Notes: generated by a model not told the origin, from the letters alone. A DNA stretch of 39,661 bases from Anaerolineae bacterium (GCA_016926595.1 JAFGOG010000320.1:1-39661), one strand, 5' to 3'. Positions 22,352 through 30,394 are shown, counted from the stretch's first letter. Numbers and translations: made by a program.

Positions 22352-22736
22352 ACTATGCCTGGCCTCTCGTAGAAGCGGCTGTAGGATGCCTGCGCATTCT
22401 GCCGGCTGGCGGCGGAATGCACCCGCTAGGGGAATTTAAGTTGTGGTTACTGGTGCGCGAAAGCACGCCACACACTCCACTTGCTTGTTGGGGTGGCAGC
22501 GCGCAGACTGTTCAGGCATCGATGGGGGATTGACACGAAGGTCAAAAATGGGATAGACTCAGATTGGCGATCAGGGTCATCCCACCTGACGGGATACATC
22601 GATGCCTGGACATATCTGTGGTTTGTGGACCGTCCTCGTAAGAGGGTCGCGCTGTCACCGCAGAATATGGACAGGCTCGTTGCTTTATAGGCAACGAGCG
22701 CGAGGATCAAAGATGTCAAGGTGCATAAACGACGAA

Positions 22737-22769
22737 AACCCACCTGCGGATGAATAGGGTGGGTTGCGT
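22737..22769 (-). promoter_or_regulatory. Possible attenuator hairpin in the rep leader
   Basis: Stem 22737-22744 with 22758-22765 (8 bp, perfect), 13-nt loop. On the minus strand it is followed by TTTTCGTC, a weak terminator tail; on the plus strand by GCGTTTTC. Ten nt at 22749-22758, mostly loop, are exactly complementary to 22819-22828 in ctRNA hairpin 1, so the leader can form two exclusive structures. Confidence 0.5.
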
Positions 22770-22793
22770 TTTCATGCTCACCTGATGTAAAAT
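22764..22793 (+). promoter_or_regulatory. Promoter of the counter-transcribed RNA
   Basis: TTGCGT (22764-22769), an 18-bp spacer and TAAAAT (22788-22793), giving a start near 22800, exactly two bases before the first ctRNA hairpin. Confidence 0.6.
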
Positions 22794-22799
22794 ACAGGT

Positions 22800-22903
22800 G
22801 TGCGATGGATAGTTTGGTCCTATTCATCGCTGCCGCCGGCCACCGAGTCGTAAGCTTGGTGGCTACGAGCAGTCCGCCCCCTCTTAAGGGGGCGTTTTTT
22901 GTT
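22800..22903 (+). ncRNA. Predicted ~100-nt counter-transcribed antisense RNA
   Basis: Three hairpins in a row. Hairpin 1: 11 bp (22802-22812 with 22820-22830, one G-U), 7-nt loop TTTGGTC. Hairpin 2: 9 bp (22839-22847 with 22855-22863, one G-U), 7-nt loop TCGTAAG. Hairpin 3: perfect 7-bp CG-rich stem with TCTTAA loop and T6 (22875-22900), an intrinsic terminator. Size, order and 7-nt loops resemble plasmid copy-control RNAs such as ColE1 RNA I, but the sequence is not related to one I know. It lies antisense to the leader of the candidate rep gene. The U-turn-like TTTG in loop 1 would suit fast kissing. Confidence 0.7.
22875..22900 (+). terminator. Intrinsic terminator of the antisense RNA
   Basis: CGCCCCC and GGGGGCG pair perfectly (22875-22881, 22888-22894) around TCTTAA, followed by TTTTTT. 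It is a textbook Rho-independent terminator on the plus strand. Confidence 0.9.
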
Positions 22904-22929
22904 ATGAAATTGTAAATAATGCTGTCAGA

Positions 22930-22959
22930 AGCATAGCACAGGTCCGGATCAAAAGTCAA
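22930..22959 (-). promoter_or_regulatory. Promoter of the candidate rep transcript
   Basis: On the minus strand TTGACT (22959-22954), an 18-bp spacer and the extended -10 TGCTATGCT (TATGCT at 22935-22930). The start would be near 22923, just beyond the 3' end of the antisense RNA, so the two transcripts fully overlap over the ctRNA. Confidence 0.65.
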
Positions 22960-23033
22960 ACCGTTGCTCGAATCGCGCACAGGAGCGCTCCGGGCCGGTG
23001 TCCGGTTTGGGGCGAGGGCAGCCGTTACCGGGT

Positions 23034-25853
23034 TCATGACTCGGTTTCCCGGGGCTCCCGTTCGCTCAGGCCATAGAGGTTGCCGTCGGTGGCGTTGGAA
23101 TAGGCCAGCGTGATCGTGTTACCGACGCTATCGGCGTAGGCGGGGTCGATGTAGCCGAAGGGCTTGCCGTCGGCGGTGTAGGCCATCTTGCAGGGCGCGC
23201 CGTCATGGGCCCTGTGACCGTCACGGATGGTAAGGGTCAGGTTGCGGAAGTCGCTGTGGGCTTTGTACGCGACCCTGGCTTTGAGGTCGCGATCATCGCT
23301 CTTGGGCACGTCGCCCATCGTGGAATAGGGGGCCTGGCCGTGCTTGGTAATCCGCTCGGCCTGGTGCTGCTCGAACTCAAACCATACATCGCGAATGACG
23401 ACAGGGTTGAGCTTGCGGAAGGCTGGTGCGGACGGGTCGGGGGCGTCGTAGGTCTCCAGCTTGTTGTCGGTCTGCCGAATCTTGGCTAGCAGCCCGCGCT
23501 GTTGCAGACCTTCGATCAGGATATGGGCGGGTCCACGCGTCTTCTCCGGCCCGGCGATCCAGACCGGACCTTCCCCGCGAGATCTGCGGCTCTTGTCTGG
23601 CAGGTGAGCGGAGGTCCAGGCGGCGGCCAGGATCTGGGGCTGCTGCTCCGGCGGGTAGTTAGCCAGGAACCGAAGCGCAGCAGCCGCGGCGGTGTTATAG
23701 GCTTCGTTTCTGGCAGCTTCCTGGTAGCGCTCGGTGAACTGCTGCAACAGACGCATAGGTGGCTTCTGCCGGCCGCTGCGTTTTTGTGCGGCCGCCAGGG
23801 CTCGGGCGTTGGCCGCTTCCTCGCCCTGCTGTATCTCGCGGGCTAGCGTGGCAGCGTAGTGCTGGTTGAGCTTTCTGGCGTCCGGGAAGAGCGCCGGGTT
23901 CTCGAGGGCCATCTGGACGACCCCGGCCGGCGGCCGGGACTGGCCGGCGATCTCGTTGCGTAGAGTCTCCAGGGCACGGATGTGGCCGTCGCGCAGCCGT
24001 CCCACCTGGTCAATAAAGCTGTTGGTCGTCGTGGGGGACTTTGGGATGGGTGGGCCGTTGGGGTCCGCTCTGACAATGAAGCGATCCTGGAGGTCGGCGG
24101 GGATGGCGACGCCTTCCCGTTTCATTAGTAGGATCTTGTCGTCGATCCAGTCGCTGACGGCCTGGAGGCTGGCGCCGGTCTTGACGTTGCTGTCGATGAC
24201 ATCCTCCAGCGGCGCCGGCAGGGTAGGCAAAGGGTAGTTGATTTCTTTGCATACCAGAAGGAAGTTGCAGTACTTGCCCAGCACGCCTTTGTTTTCTCTG
24301 GCGATCTGGGTGGCGGCCTGTATGGCTTCTTTGTAGCTGAGCCCCTTGCCGGCTAAGCCTGAATCGGGGTCAACCAACCGCAGATATTGTGTGTTTTGCC
24401 TGTCCTTGCGGGTGGGCAGCTTAGAATTGTCGGCCTCGGGATAGGCGACGCGGCCTTCGGGCGTCTGCCAGGTCAGCGACTGACAGCCCTTGCCTGGCTC
24501 CAGCAGCACATACTCGCCGGGCTGGTTGGGGGACCGCCACATCAGGATGCGCCGACGGCCGTCGTTGGCGCTGTCGCGAAAGGGGAAGCACCAGATGCCG
24601 TCGTCGTGGTCGGCGCCCCCTAGGATGTCGCGGATGCCGTCGCCGGAGCCCGGCTGACGGCTGAGTGAAAGCCAGTCCTGGTCATTGACCCATACCGTCT
24701 GGTAGGCGGGGTCGATGACGGTCTTGCCGCGGGCGACATTAACATCCAGGCCGGCCAGTCTGGCCACTTTCTCGGTCATGATGTACATGCGGCCGCCGGG
24801 GATGGGCAGGCGCATCTTCTCGTCTTGTGTACGTACCCGCGCAATCATCTGGTTGAAGACCGCCTCGCAATGGGTGGTCGACCATTCGGCCTGGCCGCCG
24901 GCAAAGGCGTACTCGGCCAGCGGCCAGTGCTCCAGGTCGCTGAGGGTAGTATCGGGCTGGATGCGCTGGACGGCTTCCAGCAAGCGGCCCTCTCGGACCG
25001 TCTGCTCAAAGAGGTTGTACTCATCTCGCAGCCACTGGTGGTACTGTTCGACGTCGAAAAAGCCCTGCAGATTGACTGCGGATTGGATGTCGATGCGCAT
25101 GTCTGTATGTCCGTGTACAAAGTCGAAACCAACCCAGACATCCTCTCCATTCAGCCGCGCCTGTTTCTTGCAGTCGTCGGGAATGATGAAGTCCTCCTCG
25201 ATGGTGTCCGAGACAATGGCATGACCTTTATACTGGCCATCCTGGGTCATGATGGTGAACTCGACCCGGTTGGCGTGGTCGCGCTGGTAGAGCAGCTCGG
25301 CGCGGCGTATGGGATCGAGATCAGGGGCCAGCGGCATGCGCTTGAGGAAGGCGCGGCTGACGATGCCGCCGCCATCCAGTACCAGTTTCATCTGCTCGTC
25401 GGTAATGTAGGTGATGTCGAGATTCCAGGCCGGGAACTTGCCAGCCAGGTAATACTCGCGTAAGGCGCGCGAGACGCGTTTAGAGAGGACAAATCCTCCT
25501 TTGTCGGTGCTGAACTCGAGCCCGGTCAGCGCCTCGAACTGCTCCTGGGACAGGCCGTCAATATAGACGTCGATGACCTGGTCGCCGTTGACCCAGCGCA
25601 GGGTGGGCTCAGCCATGCCTAGCGTGTACTGGGGATCGATGCCCAGCTCCTCGTCGACCGGGTGGACGATGATCGACCACTCGCGCCCGCATTGCTCGAT
25701 GAAGGGGTACTGCTTACCGCCTCTATTGGTGTTTCGGTTGATCACGACGTATCCTTCCTCTAGTGGATCGGGCGGCAGCGGCACAAACTCACGGAATGGC
25801 ACCAGCGAGACCGTGGAGAATCTGCGCCGGCGTCTTCTGCCGTTGCCGGCCAT
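23034..25853 (-). CDS. Candidate single-subunit double-psi beta-barrel RNA polymerase
   Basis: A 939-residue protein. In order it carries DGGGIVSRAFLKRM (160-173; compare TDG-G-IS of RdRp/YonO-type enzymes), QYKGHAIV (Lys209), RLPIPGGRMYIM (348 on), GGADHDDGIWCF (Asp415, Asp417, Asp418; position of the catalytic DxDGD), GVLGKYCNFL (523-532) and DSNVKTG (554-560; the conserved KTG). This series matches two-barrel RNA polymerases (QDE-1-like RdRps, phage YonO, crAss-type polymerase), and the length is close to YonO. The catalytic loop reads DxDDG, not DxDGD. The C-terminal ~340 residues are helical and unassigned. It may transcribe the element or make primers; no other assignment fits the motif series. 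The upstream DUF4417 gene ends 3 nt before it. Confidence 0.6.
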   Translation of the reverse strand: MAGNGRRRRRRFSTVSLVPFREFVPLPPDPLEEGYVVINRNTNRGGKQYPFIEQCGREWSIIVHPVDEELGIDPQYTLGMAEPTLRWVNGDQVIDVYIDGLSQEQFEALTGLEFSTDKGGFVLSKRVSRALREYYLAGKFPAWNLDITYITDEQMKLVLDGGGIVSRAFLKRMPLAPDLDPIRRAELLYQRDHANRVEFTIMTQDGQYKGHAIVSDTIEEDFIIPDDCKKQARLNGEDVWVGFDFVHGHTDMRIDIQSAVNLQGFFDVEQYHQWLRDEYNLFEQTVREGRLLEAVQRIQPDTTLSDLEHWPLAEYAFAGGQAEWSTTHCEAVFNQMIARVRTQDEKMRLPIPGGRMYIMTEKVARLAGLDVNVARGKTVIDPAYQTVWVNDQDWLSLSRQPGSGDGIRDILGGADHDDGIWCFPFRDSANDGRRRILMWRSPNQPGEYVLLEPGKGCQSLTWQTPEGRVAYPEADNSKLPTRKDRQNTQYLRLVDPDSGLAGKGLSYKEAIQAATQIARENKGVLGKYCNFLLVCKEINYPLPTLPAPLEDVIDSNVKTGASLQAVSDWIDDKILLMKREGVAIPADLQDRFIVRADPNGPPIPKSPTTTNSFIDQVGRLRDGHIRALETLRNEIAGQSRPPAGVVQMALENPALFPDARKLNQHYAATLAREIQQGEEAANARALAAAQKRSGRQKPPMRLLQQFTERYQEAARNEAYNTAAAAALRFLANYPPEQQPQILAAAWTSAHLPDKSRRSRGEGPVWIAGPEKTRGPAHILIEGLQQRGLLAKIRQTDNKLETYDAPDPSAPAFRKLNPVVIRDVWFEFEQHQAERITKHGQAPYSTMGDVPKSDDRDLKARVAYKAHSDFRNLTLTIRDGHRAHDGAPCKMAYTADGKPFGYIDPAYADSVGNTITLAYSNATDGNLYGLSEREPRETES

Positions 25854-25855
25854 TG

Positions 25856-26527
25856 CTATTGCTGCGCGCGTGCCCGGGCCGCGCGGACGTTGTCCCAGCG
25901 GGTGGGATAGCTAATGACGGGCACAAGGTCATGCAATGTCTGGTCAGGGAGCTTGCCGTAACAGAGGACAAGGCTGGGAGTGAGCCGCCGCAGCATCTCT
26001 TCGAAGCCAAGCCGGAAATGCTCGTGGGCGACAGGCGGGCTCTTGGCCAGGCCGATGGGCGAGATGGCGACGATGCTATGCCGGGCCACGCCGGTGAAAC
26101 AGAACTCATAGCTTTCCGGCGTGCTCCAGTGAATGGTCGGAATAACGATCTTGCCTTGATCCTGCCAATAGGCGCCGCACCACCTGTTGCGGTAGGTGTT
26201 CCACAGCTGCACGGCCAGCGGATCGTCTGCATAGGTACTAAATCCCGGTGAGAGCACTGTCCGGTAGGGACCCAATGCCCGCAGCGCTTTCTTGGGATGC
26301 GTCCAGACACTCTCAAAGCGGTAATCATCGAGGAAGAAGTGCACGGCCCCGTCATCGAGCGGCATGTTGCTGCGCACACGCTGGCGGTAGGGCACTAGCC
26401 ACTTTGGGTAGTGGGCTAGCGGTGTATGGCGCAGCGCTGGGATGTCGTAGGCATTGTCGCTCGGATAGATGTCGGCGGCGTGAACGGCATCGTAGCTGCC
26501 GGGAAGCGTGGTCCAGGTCTGCGACAT
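25856..26527 (-). CDS. DUF4417 protein
   Basis: A 223-residue protein with the DUF4417 pattern: VHFFLDDYRFESVWTHPKKAL, VLSPGFSTYADDPLAVQLWN, TYRNRWCGAYWQDQGKIVIPT, a CFTGVARHSIVAIS segment and a final YGKLPD strand. DUF4417 proteins occur on phages and mobile elements; the fold is thought to be alpha/beta, but the biochemical role is unknown to me. It is tightly packed between the acidic ORFan upstream (2-bp gap) and the polymerase-like gene downstream, so the three are probably one transcript. A GAGG ribosome site lies upstream. Confidence 0.75.
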   Translation of the reverse strand: MSQTWTTLPGSYDAVHAADIYPSDNAYDIPALRHTPLAHYPKWLVPYRQRVRSNMPLDDGAVHFFLDDYRFESVWTHPKKALRALGPYRTVLSPGFSTYADDPLAVQLWNTYRNRWCGAYWQDQGKIVIPTIHWSTPESYEFCFTGVARHSIVAISPIGLAKSPPVAHEHFRLGFEEMLRRLTPSLVLCYGKLPDQTLHDLVPVISYPTRWDNVRAARARAQQ

Positions 26528-26529
26528 GG

Positions 26530-27249
26530 TCAGGAGACCTCGCTTGTTGCGACCAGCTGATCGATCAAGTCGTCGATGTCTGGTTCTCTGGAGGGTGCCG
26601 CGTCGGACACGCAGGAAGCATCGATAGCCTCGAAGGCGGCCAGGACACCGTCATCGGGTGACTGGGTCTGGCTGTCTGCTGGTGCTTCGCCGTCCGGCAG
26701 ATCGGTATTTGAGACGTTACTGCTATCGCTGTTTGCCTCCGCCTGGAAAGCGGGGAGCGGCTCAACCAGGCCGTGTACATCGAGCGCCGACAGGTCGGCG
26801 AAGGAGATCTCGGGGTTGTCCTCCGGCGGGGCTCCGGCAACCTCCTGCTCTGGATCCGGCCGGGTAGCGGCCTCAATTCGCGTGACGAGATCATCGGTGA
26901 GGGTCTCCTCGTTCGTGGCGTCCTCCGGCTCTGGCGCGGCCATGTCTGCCAGCCGGGGAGCAGTGTTCTCGGCGGCAGGTCTATCGGCGTCGGCCCCGGC
27001 CTGGATCTGCGCCAGGAGCTGGTCAGGGGTGATGAGATTGGGCCCGGCGTCCGCCGGGGTAGGGAGGGGAGACTTGTCGCCGACCGCCTGCAGGATCTGC
27101 TCGATCTGTCGTTTCCTATAGACTAAAAAAACAGGCCAGGTCTTGTAGTGCGTCAGCGAGCGTTGCTCACTGGTTTGGTGCTGCTGCTGGACAGGATCGA
27201 CTTCGGGCTTCTTGCCGAAGAGGTTAGGAAGATTCGAGAAGAGCGTCAT
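26530..27249 (-). CDS. Acidic, largely disordered ORFan
   Basis: A 239-residue protein. A short basic N-terminus (MTLFSNLPNLFGKKPEVDP, then YKTWPVFLVYRKRQIEQILQAV) is followed by ~170 residues rich in Asp, Glu, Pro, Ala and Ser, with short amphipathic islands (ISFADLSALDVHGLVEPLP, DIDDLIDQLVATSE). This composition is typical of a protein with one anchoring segment and a disordered acidic tail. It starts the three-gene unit with DUF4417 and the polymerase-like gene, so it could be an accessory or activation factor; this is position-based inference only. Confidence 0.55.
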   Translation of the reverse strand: MTLFSNLPNLFGKKPEVDPVQQQHQTSEQRSLTHYKTWPVFLVYRKRQIEQILQAVGDKSPLPTPADAGPNLITPDQLLAQIQAGADADRPAAENTAPRLADMAAPEPEDATNEETLTDDLVTRIEAATRPDPEQEVAGAPPEDNPEISFADLSALDVHGLVEPLPAFQAEANSDSSNVSNTDLPDGEAPADSQTQSPDDGVLAAFEAIDASCVSDAAPSREPDIDDLIDQLVATSEVS

Positions 27250-27474
27250 GTTGGATACTCACTTCCTTATTGTTCAAGCGAAACTCAGCTTGTTATGGAC
27301 GATCATTGTTCACACAGAATAAAGTTGGTAACTGCATCACGCGATCGCCCTCTCGGTTAAAGTTCTCCAGGGACAAAGTTGGCACCTGGATTCAGACCAT
27401 GTTGAGGCTGTTATCCCGGTCTTTTGCAGGATTCTGGTCGTTGTCCAGTTCCCGCCCTTACTTCTCGTGAACAA
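27250..27474. other. Intergenic region between secretion and polymerase modules
   Basis: 225 bp separating the VirB4 gene from the acidic ORFan. It contains ATTGTTCA at about 27269 and 27305 and the inverse TGAACAAT near the VirB4 stop codon (27467), a possible operator set. The minus-strand promoter for the downstream unit should be here; I could not choose one with confidence. Confidence 0.4.
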
Positions 27475-29661
27475 TCATGAGCTACCAAAGCGTTGGTGCT
27501 CGGTGTGGCTAGGCTGGTTGAATAGATGGAAAGTGCCGTCTTCCGGCGTCTCTATCAGAAAGTGGAACGGCCTGAGCTCGCTGATGATCTTGCGGTGGCT
27601 CTGGGTAAGGTGAGAGAAGGCCGGGTTGGTGGCGAAGATATCCTCGCCGCCGTGTTGGCTGAAAATGACCCGGATGGGACAGTTCTCGAATAACAAGTGT
27701 GTGCGCTGGTCTTGCAAGAAGATGCGCATTTGCTGATCGATCAGGATGACTTTCTTTCTCTTGGTGCGTAGTGTCTTGACCGCGATGATCAGGAAGTCAA
27801 GCAGCGAGGGGTGGCGCATCATGCGGTAGACTTCGTCTACGGCGATGATGCGCGGCGTGTCGTTGGTCATGGCAGTGCGCATCAGGGTAGCCAGCACCTG
27901 AGTGTAGGCAATGGCAATCAGCACCGGGTCCTGCTCCAGCTCGTGGAAGCAGAAAATACGCGGCTTGTCTTCATGGGCAATCGAGAGATCGATGTTGGTC
28001 AGGTCGTTCAGGAAGTAGGCATAAGGGCCGGTGCCGCTGGCCAGGCCGGCGATCTCGTCGGCGAAGTCCTGGGCAATAGCGCGGATGCGATCGTTGCTGC
28101 CTTGCCGGCACAGGTTGTCGCAGATGTCGTTGATAGTGGGTGCCTCGTCGGGCAGCATACGGGTCAGATCGCGGCCCTGGTAGTAGGGTGCCAGCGCGCT
28201 GGCCAGCAGTGCGCCTTGCAGGTTGGACTGCTGGTCGCCCTTGAGCGGCCGCCGTAGGAAGGTCTCATATAGCCCAATGACGTGTGCTATCTGCTCGCCA
28301 ACGTTGTCGTAGACCGGGTCATGTGGGTTGAGATAGGTGTGATGCGCCGACATGATATAGGGCTCGATATCGTAGACTTTGGCCAGAAGCTGCCCGTGTC
28401 CCATGGGCTCTAGCAGGTCGAAGGCGATGCCCAGGTGGGCCAGGGAGCGAGAGAGGTAGCAGTTCAGAGCGTACGTTTTGCCCTGGCCGGTGTTGCCTAC
28501 CCAGATCTCGTGTGTGGCTTTCTTGCCGCGGCTGAGCTCCCAGTCATCGTAGATGAAGGGATACTTACCGCCGGTCAGGTTGATGCCGCGCACGATGCCC
28601 CGTCGCGGCTCTAGCTTGCGGATGCCGAGGAAGCCGAGTGTGAGTGCTACGGCAGGCGAGGTAATTGGCCAGGTAGTAGGACGTCCCTCCAGGTGGGCAG
28701 TCTCGGTAGTCGAGAAGTAGCGTGCACCAGTGATCTGGTCTGAGCCGATCTCGACACGCAGGCCGATGTAAGGCTTGAGGTTATTGCGTAGCTGGGAGAC
28801 TTGCTCGCGTAGCGTAGCAACGTCGGGCGCGAAAACAGCGATCTTGAGCTGTACGTCGTGCAAAGCTTGGCCGTTATGCAGCTCGGTGATAGTGGTCTGG
28901 CAGTCGAGCATCTGGCGCTGGCTGGCCGTATCGGGTGAGCGATTGCCTGTCAGGTGAGTGTTGAGTGCGGTGATGACGCCTTCCAGCTTGGCGACAGCTT
29001 CCTGTGTCTCCCAGGTCTTGGGAATATCGACACATACCGCAACGGGGTAGTCAAGAGTCCACAGGCTAAGCAGCGGGTTGAAGAAGGTCCACTCTGCCGG
29101 CTTGAACTCATAGCTGCCCAGCAGGCAAACCAATGGCCGGCCGGTTGGATAACCAACCGGGGCCATGTGCCAGATGGGGGTAGGGCGGATGTGATAGGCG
29201 CCTTGCAGAAGCGCCGGCGGGTTTGCCTCGGTCGCCTGGCCGTCAAGATAGGCCCGGGCGGATCCCAGAGCCTGGCCGGTTGTTGCGTTGGTCGTCCAGG
29301 CGGTCAGCGAGCAACTGACACGTTGGTAGTTAGCATTGCGTTGTAGATCTTCGTACCACTGCCGGTAGCGGCTCAGTGCTTCCTTTCGGCGTAGCAGGCG
29401 CTGGCGGTGTAGCTCGTCGGCGCGGCTGATCTCTTGGGTAACACGCCCGGCCTCTTCGATAGTCCAGTCGAGCAGGGCTTGTAGGCTCGCCGGTGTATAG
29501 TGGACGGTGAAACGTGACGGGCCGTCCAGCGTGCGCAGGAAAGTGGCGAAGCGGCTCTGGATGAGACGCAGTGATTGCTCTTCACTGTGCATGTGGATGT
29601 CGAACGGGTTGAGTTGCAGTGTGATTGGCGTGCGTATGCGGCGCAGCGATGATAGCTCCAT
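27475..29661 (-). CDS. virB4: VirB4/TraC-like type IV secretion ATPase
   Basis: A 728-residue protein starting MELSSLRRIRTPITLQLNPF at 29661; upstream in-frame residues belong to the shadow of the preceding gene. Walker A is GNTGQGKTYAL (Lys395) and Walker B is IIAVDEVYRMM (Asp609, Glu610), followed by IAVKTLRTKRKKVILIDQQ, as in VirB4 and related HerA/FtsK-type conjugation ATPases. The N-terminal half is the usual VirB4 N-domain region. It would power pilus assembly and substrate transfer at the inner membrane. It starts 1 nt after the stop of the small membrane protein gene, in the same operon as the other secretion genes. Confidence 0.85.
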   Translation of the reverse strand: MELSSLRRIRTPITLQLNPFDIHMHSEEQSLRLIQSRFATFLRTLDGPSRFTVHYTPASLQALLDWTIEEAGRVTQEISRADELHRQRLLRRKEALSRYRQWYEDLQRNANYQRVSCSLTAWTTNATTGQALGSARAYLDGQATEANPPALLQGAYHIRPTPIWHMAPVGYPTGRPLVCLLGSYEFKPAEWTFFNPLLSLWTLDYPVAVCVDIPKTWETQEAVAKLEGVITALNTHLTGNRSPDTASQRQMLDCQTTITELHNGQALHDVQLKIAVFAPDVATLREQVSQLRNNLKPYIGLRVEIGSDQITGARYFSTTETAHLEGRPTTWPITSPAVALTLGFLGIRKLEPRRGIVRGINLTGGKYPFIYDDWELSRGKKATHEIWVGNTGQGKTYALNCYLSRSLAHLGIAFDLLEPMGHGQLLAKVYDIEPYIMSAHHTYLNPHDPVYDNVGEQIAHVIGLYETFLRRPLKGDQQSNLQGALLASALAPYYQGRDLTRMLPDEAPTINDICDNLCRQGSNDRIRAIAQDFADEIAGLASGTGPYAYFLNDLTNIDLSIAHEDKPRIFCFHELEQDPVLIAIAYTQVLATLMRTAMTNDTPRIIAVDEVYRMMRHPSLLDFLIIAVKTLRTKRKKVILIDQQMRIFLQDQRTHLLFENCPIRVIFSQHGGEDIFATNPAFSHLTQSHRKIISELRPFHFLIETPEDGTFHLFNQPSHTEHQRFGSS

Positions 29662-29662
29662 G

Positions 29663-30145
29663 TTAGGCTTCCTGTGGCTCGTCGAAAGGGCTGGGGAGTG
29701 GCAGCATGCCTGTATCGGTTGTGTCCGGCAGCCCTCCTGACGCCGGCAGGAGCATCCATTCCTGAGAGACTGAGCGCTGTCCGGTGTTAACCTGGGCAGC
29801 GTCGTAGACATCTTCGGCCTGCAGCCGGCCATCGCTCGGCTTGATTTGCAGAGCGGTGGCCAGCAGGTTGGCCTGGTCACGCATTGCTGCGACGGTAGCC
29901 AGGCCAAGCAGGTTGCGGGTCAGGTATGAGATGAGGGGCATACCGTTGGTTGGGTGGGTTAGCACGAGTGCGATGATCATCGCAAATATCCCCGTTCCAC
30001 ACCCGGGGGCGAAGCCCATTACCTTACTGGACATCATGGTGGTGATGGCCGCCAGGCTGCCGCCAAACAGCATGCGTTTAAACGATAGGCTGCCAAAGCC
30101 TCTCTCGTTTCTTACGGTGACATTGGATCTTTGCCATGCTGACAT
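29663..30145 (-). CDS. Small membrane protein, VirB3/PrgI-like position
   Basis: A 160-residue protein with two hydrophobic segments (about residues 28-45, LFGGSLAAITTMMSSKVMGF, and 50-65, GTGIFAMIIALVLT) and a hydrophilic C-terminal tail. VirB3 and PrgI-type proteins have the same build and lie directly before VirB4 in many conjugation operons. Sequence similarity is not obvious, so the call rests on topology and place. GGAGAAG precedes the ATG. Confidence 0.55.
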   Translation of the reverse strand: MSAWQRSNVTVRNERGFGSLSFKRMLFGGSLAAITTMMSSKVMGFAPGCGTGIFAMIIALVLTHPTNGMPLISYLTRNLLGLATVAAMRDQANLLATALQIKPSDGRLQAEDVYDAAQVNTGQRSVSQEWMLLPASGGLPDTTDTGMLPLPSPFDEPQEA

Positions 30146-30163
30146 ATCTTCTCCGTTACTGGG

Positions 30164-30394
30164 TTAGAAGGCGACCAGGGTGGCCAGTCCACCGCTGCCG
30201 ACCAGCACAAGCAGGCATAGGCCAATGGTGACGTCGCTGGCTGCCTTGGGATGGGATGCCTTCCAATCGCTGACAATGGGGAAGGATGATCCGAGATACA
30301 TAAAAGCCAGTCCCATAACGCCGATCACGGCGGCACTGCCGGCGGCAGCTCTGAGGGCAGATTCGACACCGCTTAAGAATCCTTCTATTGTCAT
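30164..30394 (-). CDS. Small two-helix protein, VirB2-pilin-like
   Basis: A 76-residue protein with two membrane-spanning segments (AAAGSAAVIGVMGLAFMYLG, about residues 17-36, and VTIGLCLLVLVGSGGLATLVAF, 55-76) separated by a short charged loop with Lys and Pro. This is the size and topology of VirB2/TrbC-type pilins or small T4SS channel proteins, and it sits just before the VirB3-like and VirB4 genes. There is no long signal peptide. An ACGGAGGA ribosome site precedes the ATG. Confidence 0.55.
   Translation of the reverse strand: MTIEGFLSGVESALRAAAGSAAVIGVMGLAFMYLGSSFPIVSDWKASHPKAASDVTIGLCLLVLVGSGGLATLVAF

Larger units (their letters stand above)
22352..22923 (-). other. Long structured leader of the candidate rep gene
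   Basis: About 570 nt between the predicted start site near 22923 and the GTG at 22351. In the minus-strand transcript it contains the complements of the ctRNA hairpins, a perfect AACCCACC/GGTGGGTT stem followed by TTTTC (22765 to 22737), a perfect 9-bp hairpin with a 7-nt loop (22675-22699), and a 12-bp long-range pair (CAGGCATCGATG near 22513 with its complement near 22598). The only long frame in it lacks a ribosome site. Such a leader suggests attenuation or translational control of rep. Confidence 0.65.

Noticed and set aside
22344..22352. DnaA-box-like CTATCCACA at the rep start (similar copies near 348 and 37676)
   Set aside because: Single near-matches scattered in the window with no clustering; chance is enough to explain them.
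22447..23037. Minus-strand frame of 196 codons covering the rep leader
   Set aside because: It crosses the ctRNA, both promoters and a terminator, lacks a ribosome site, and its translation has no recognisable domain.
29662..29907. N-terminal extension of the VirB4 frame
   Set aside because: These codons are a shadow of the preceding membrane-protein gene; MELSS at 29661 begins the conserved part.
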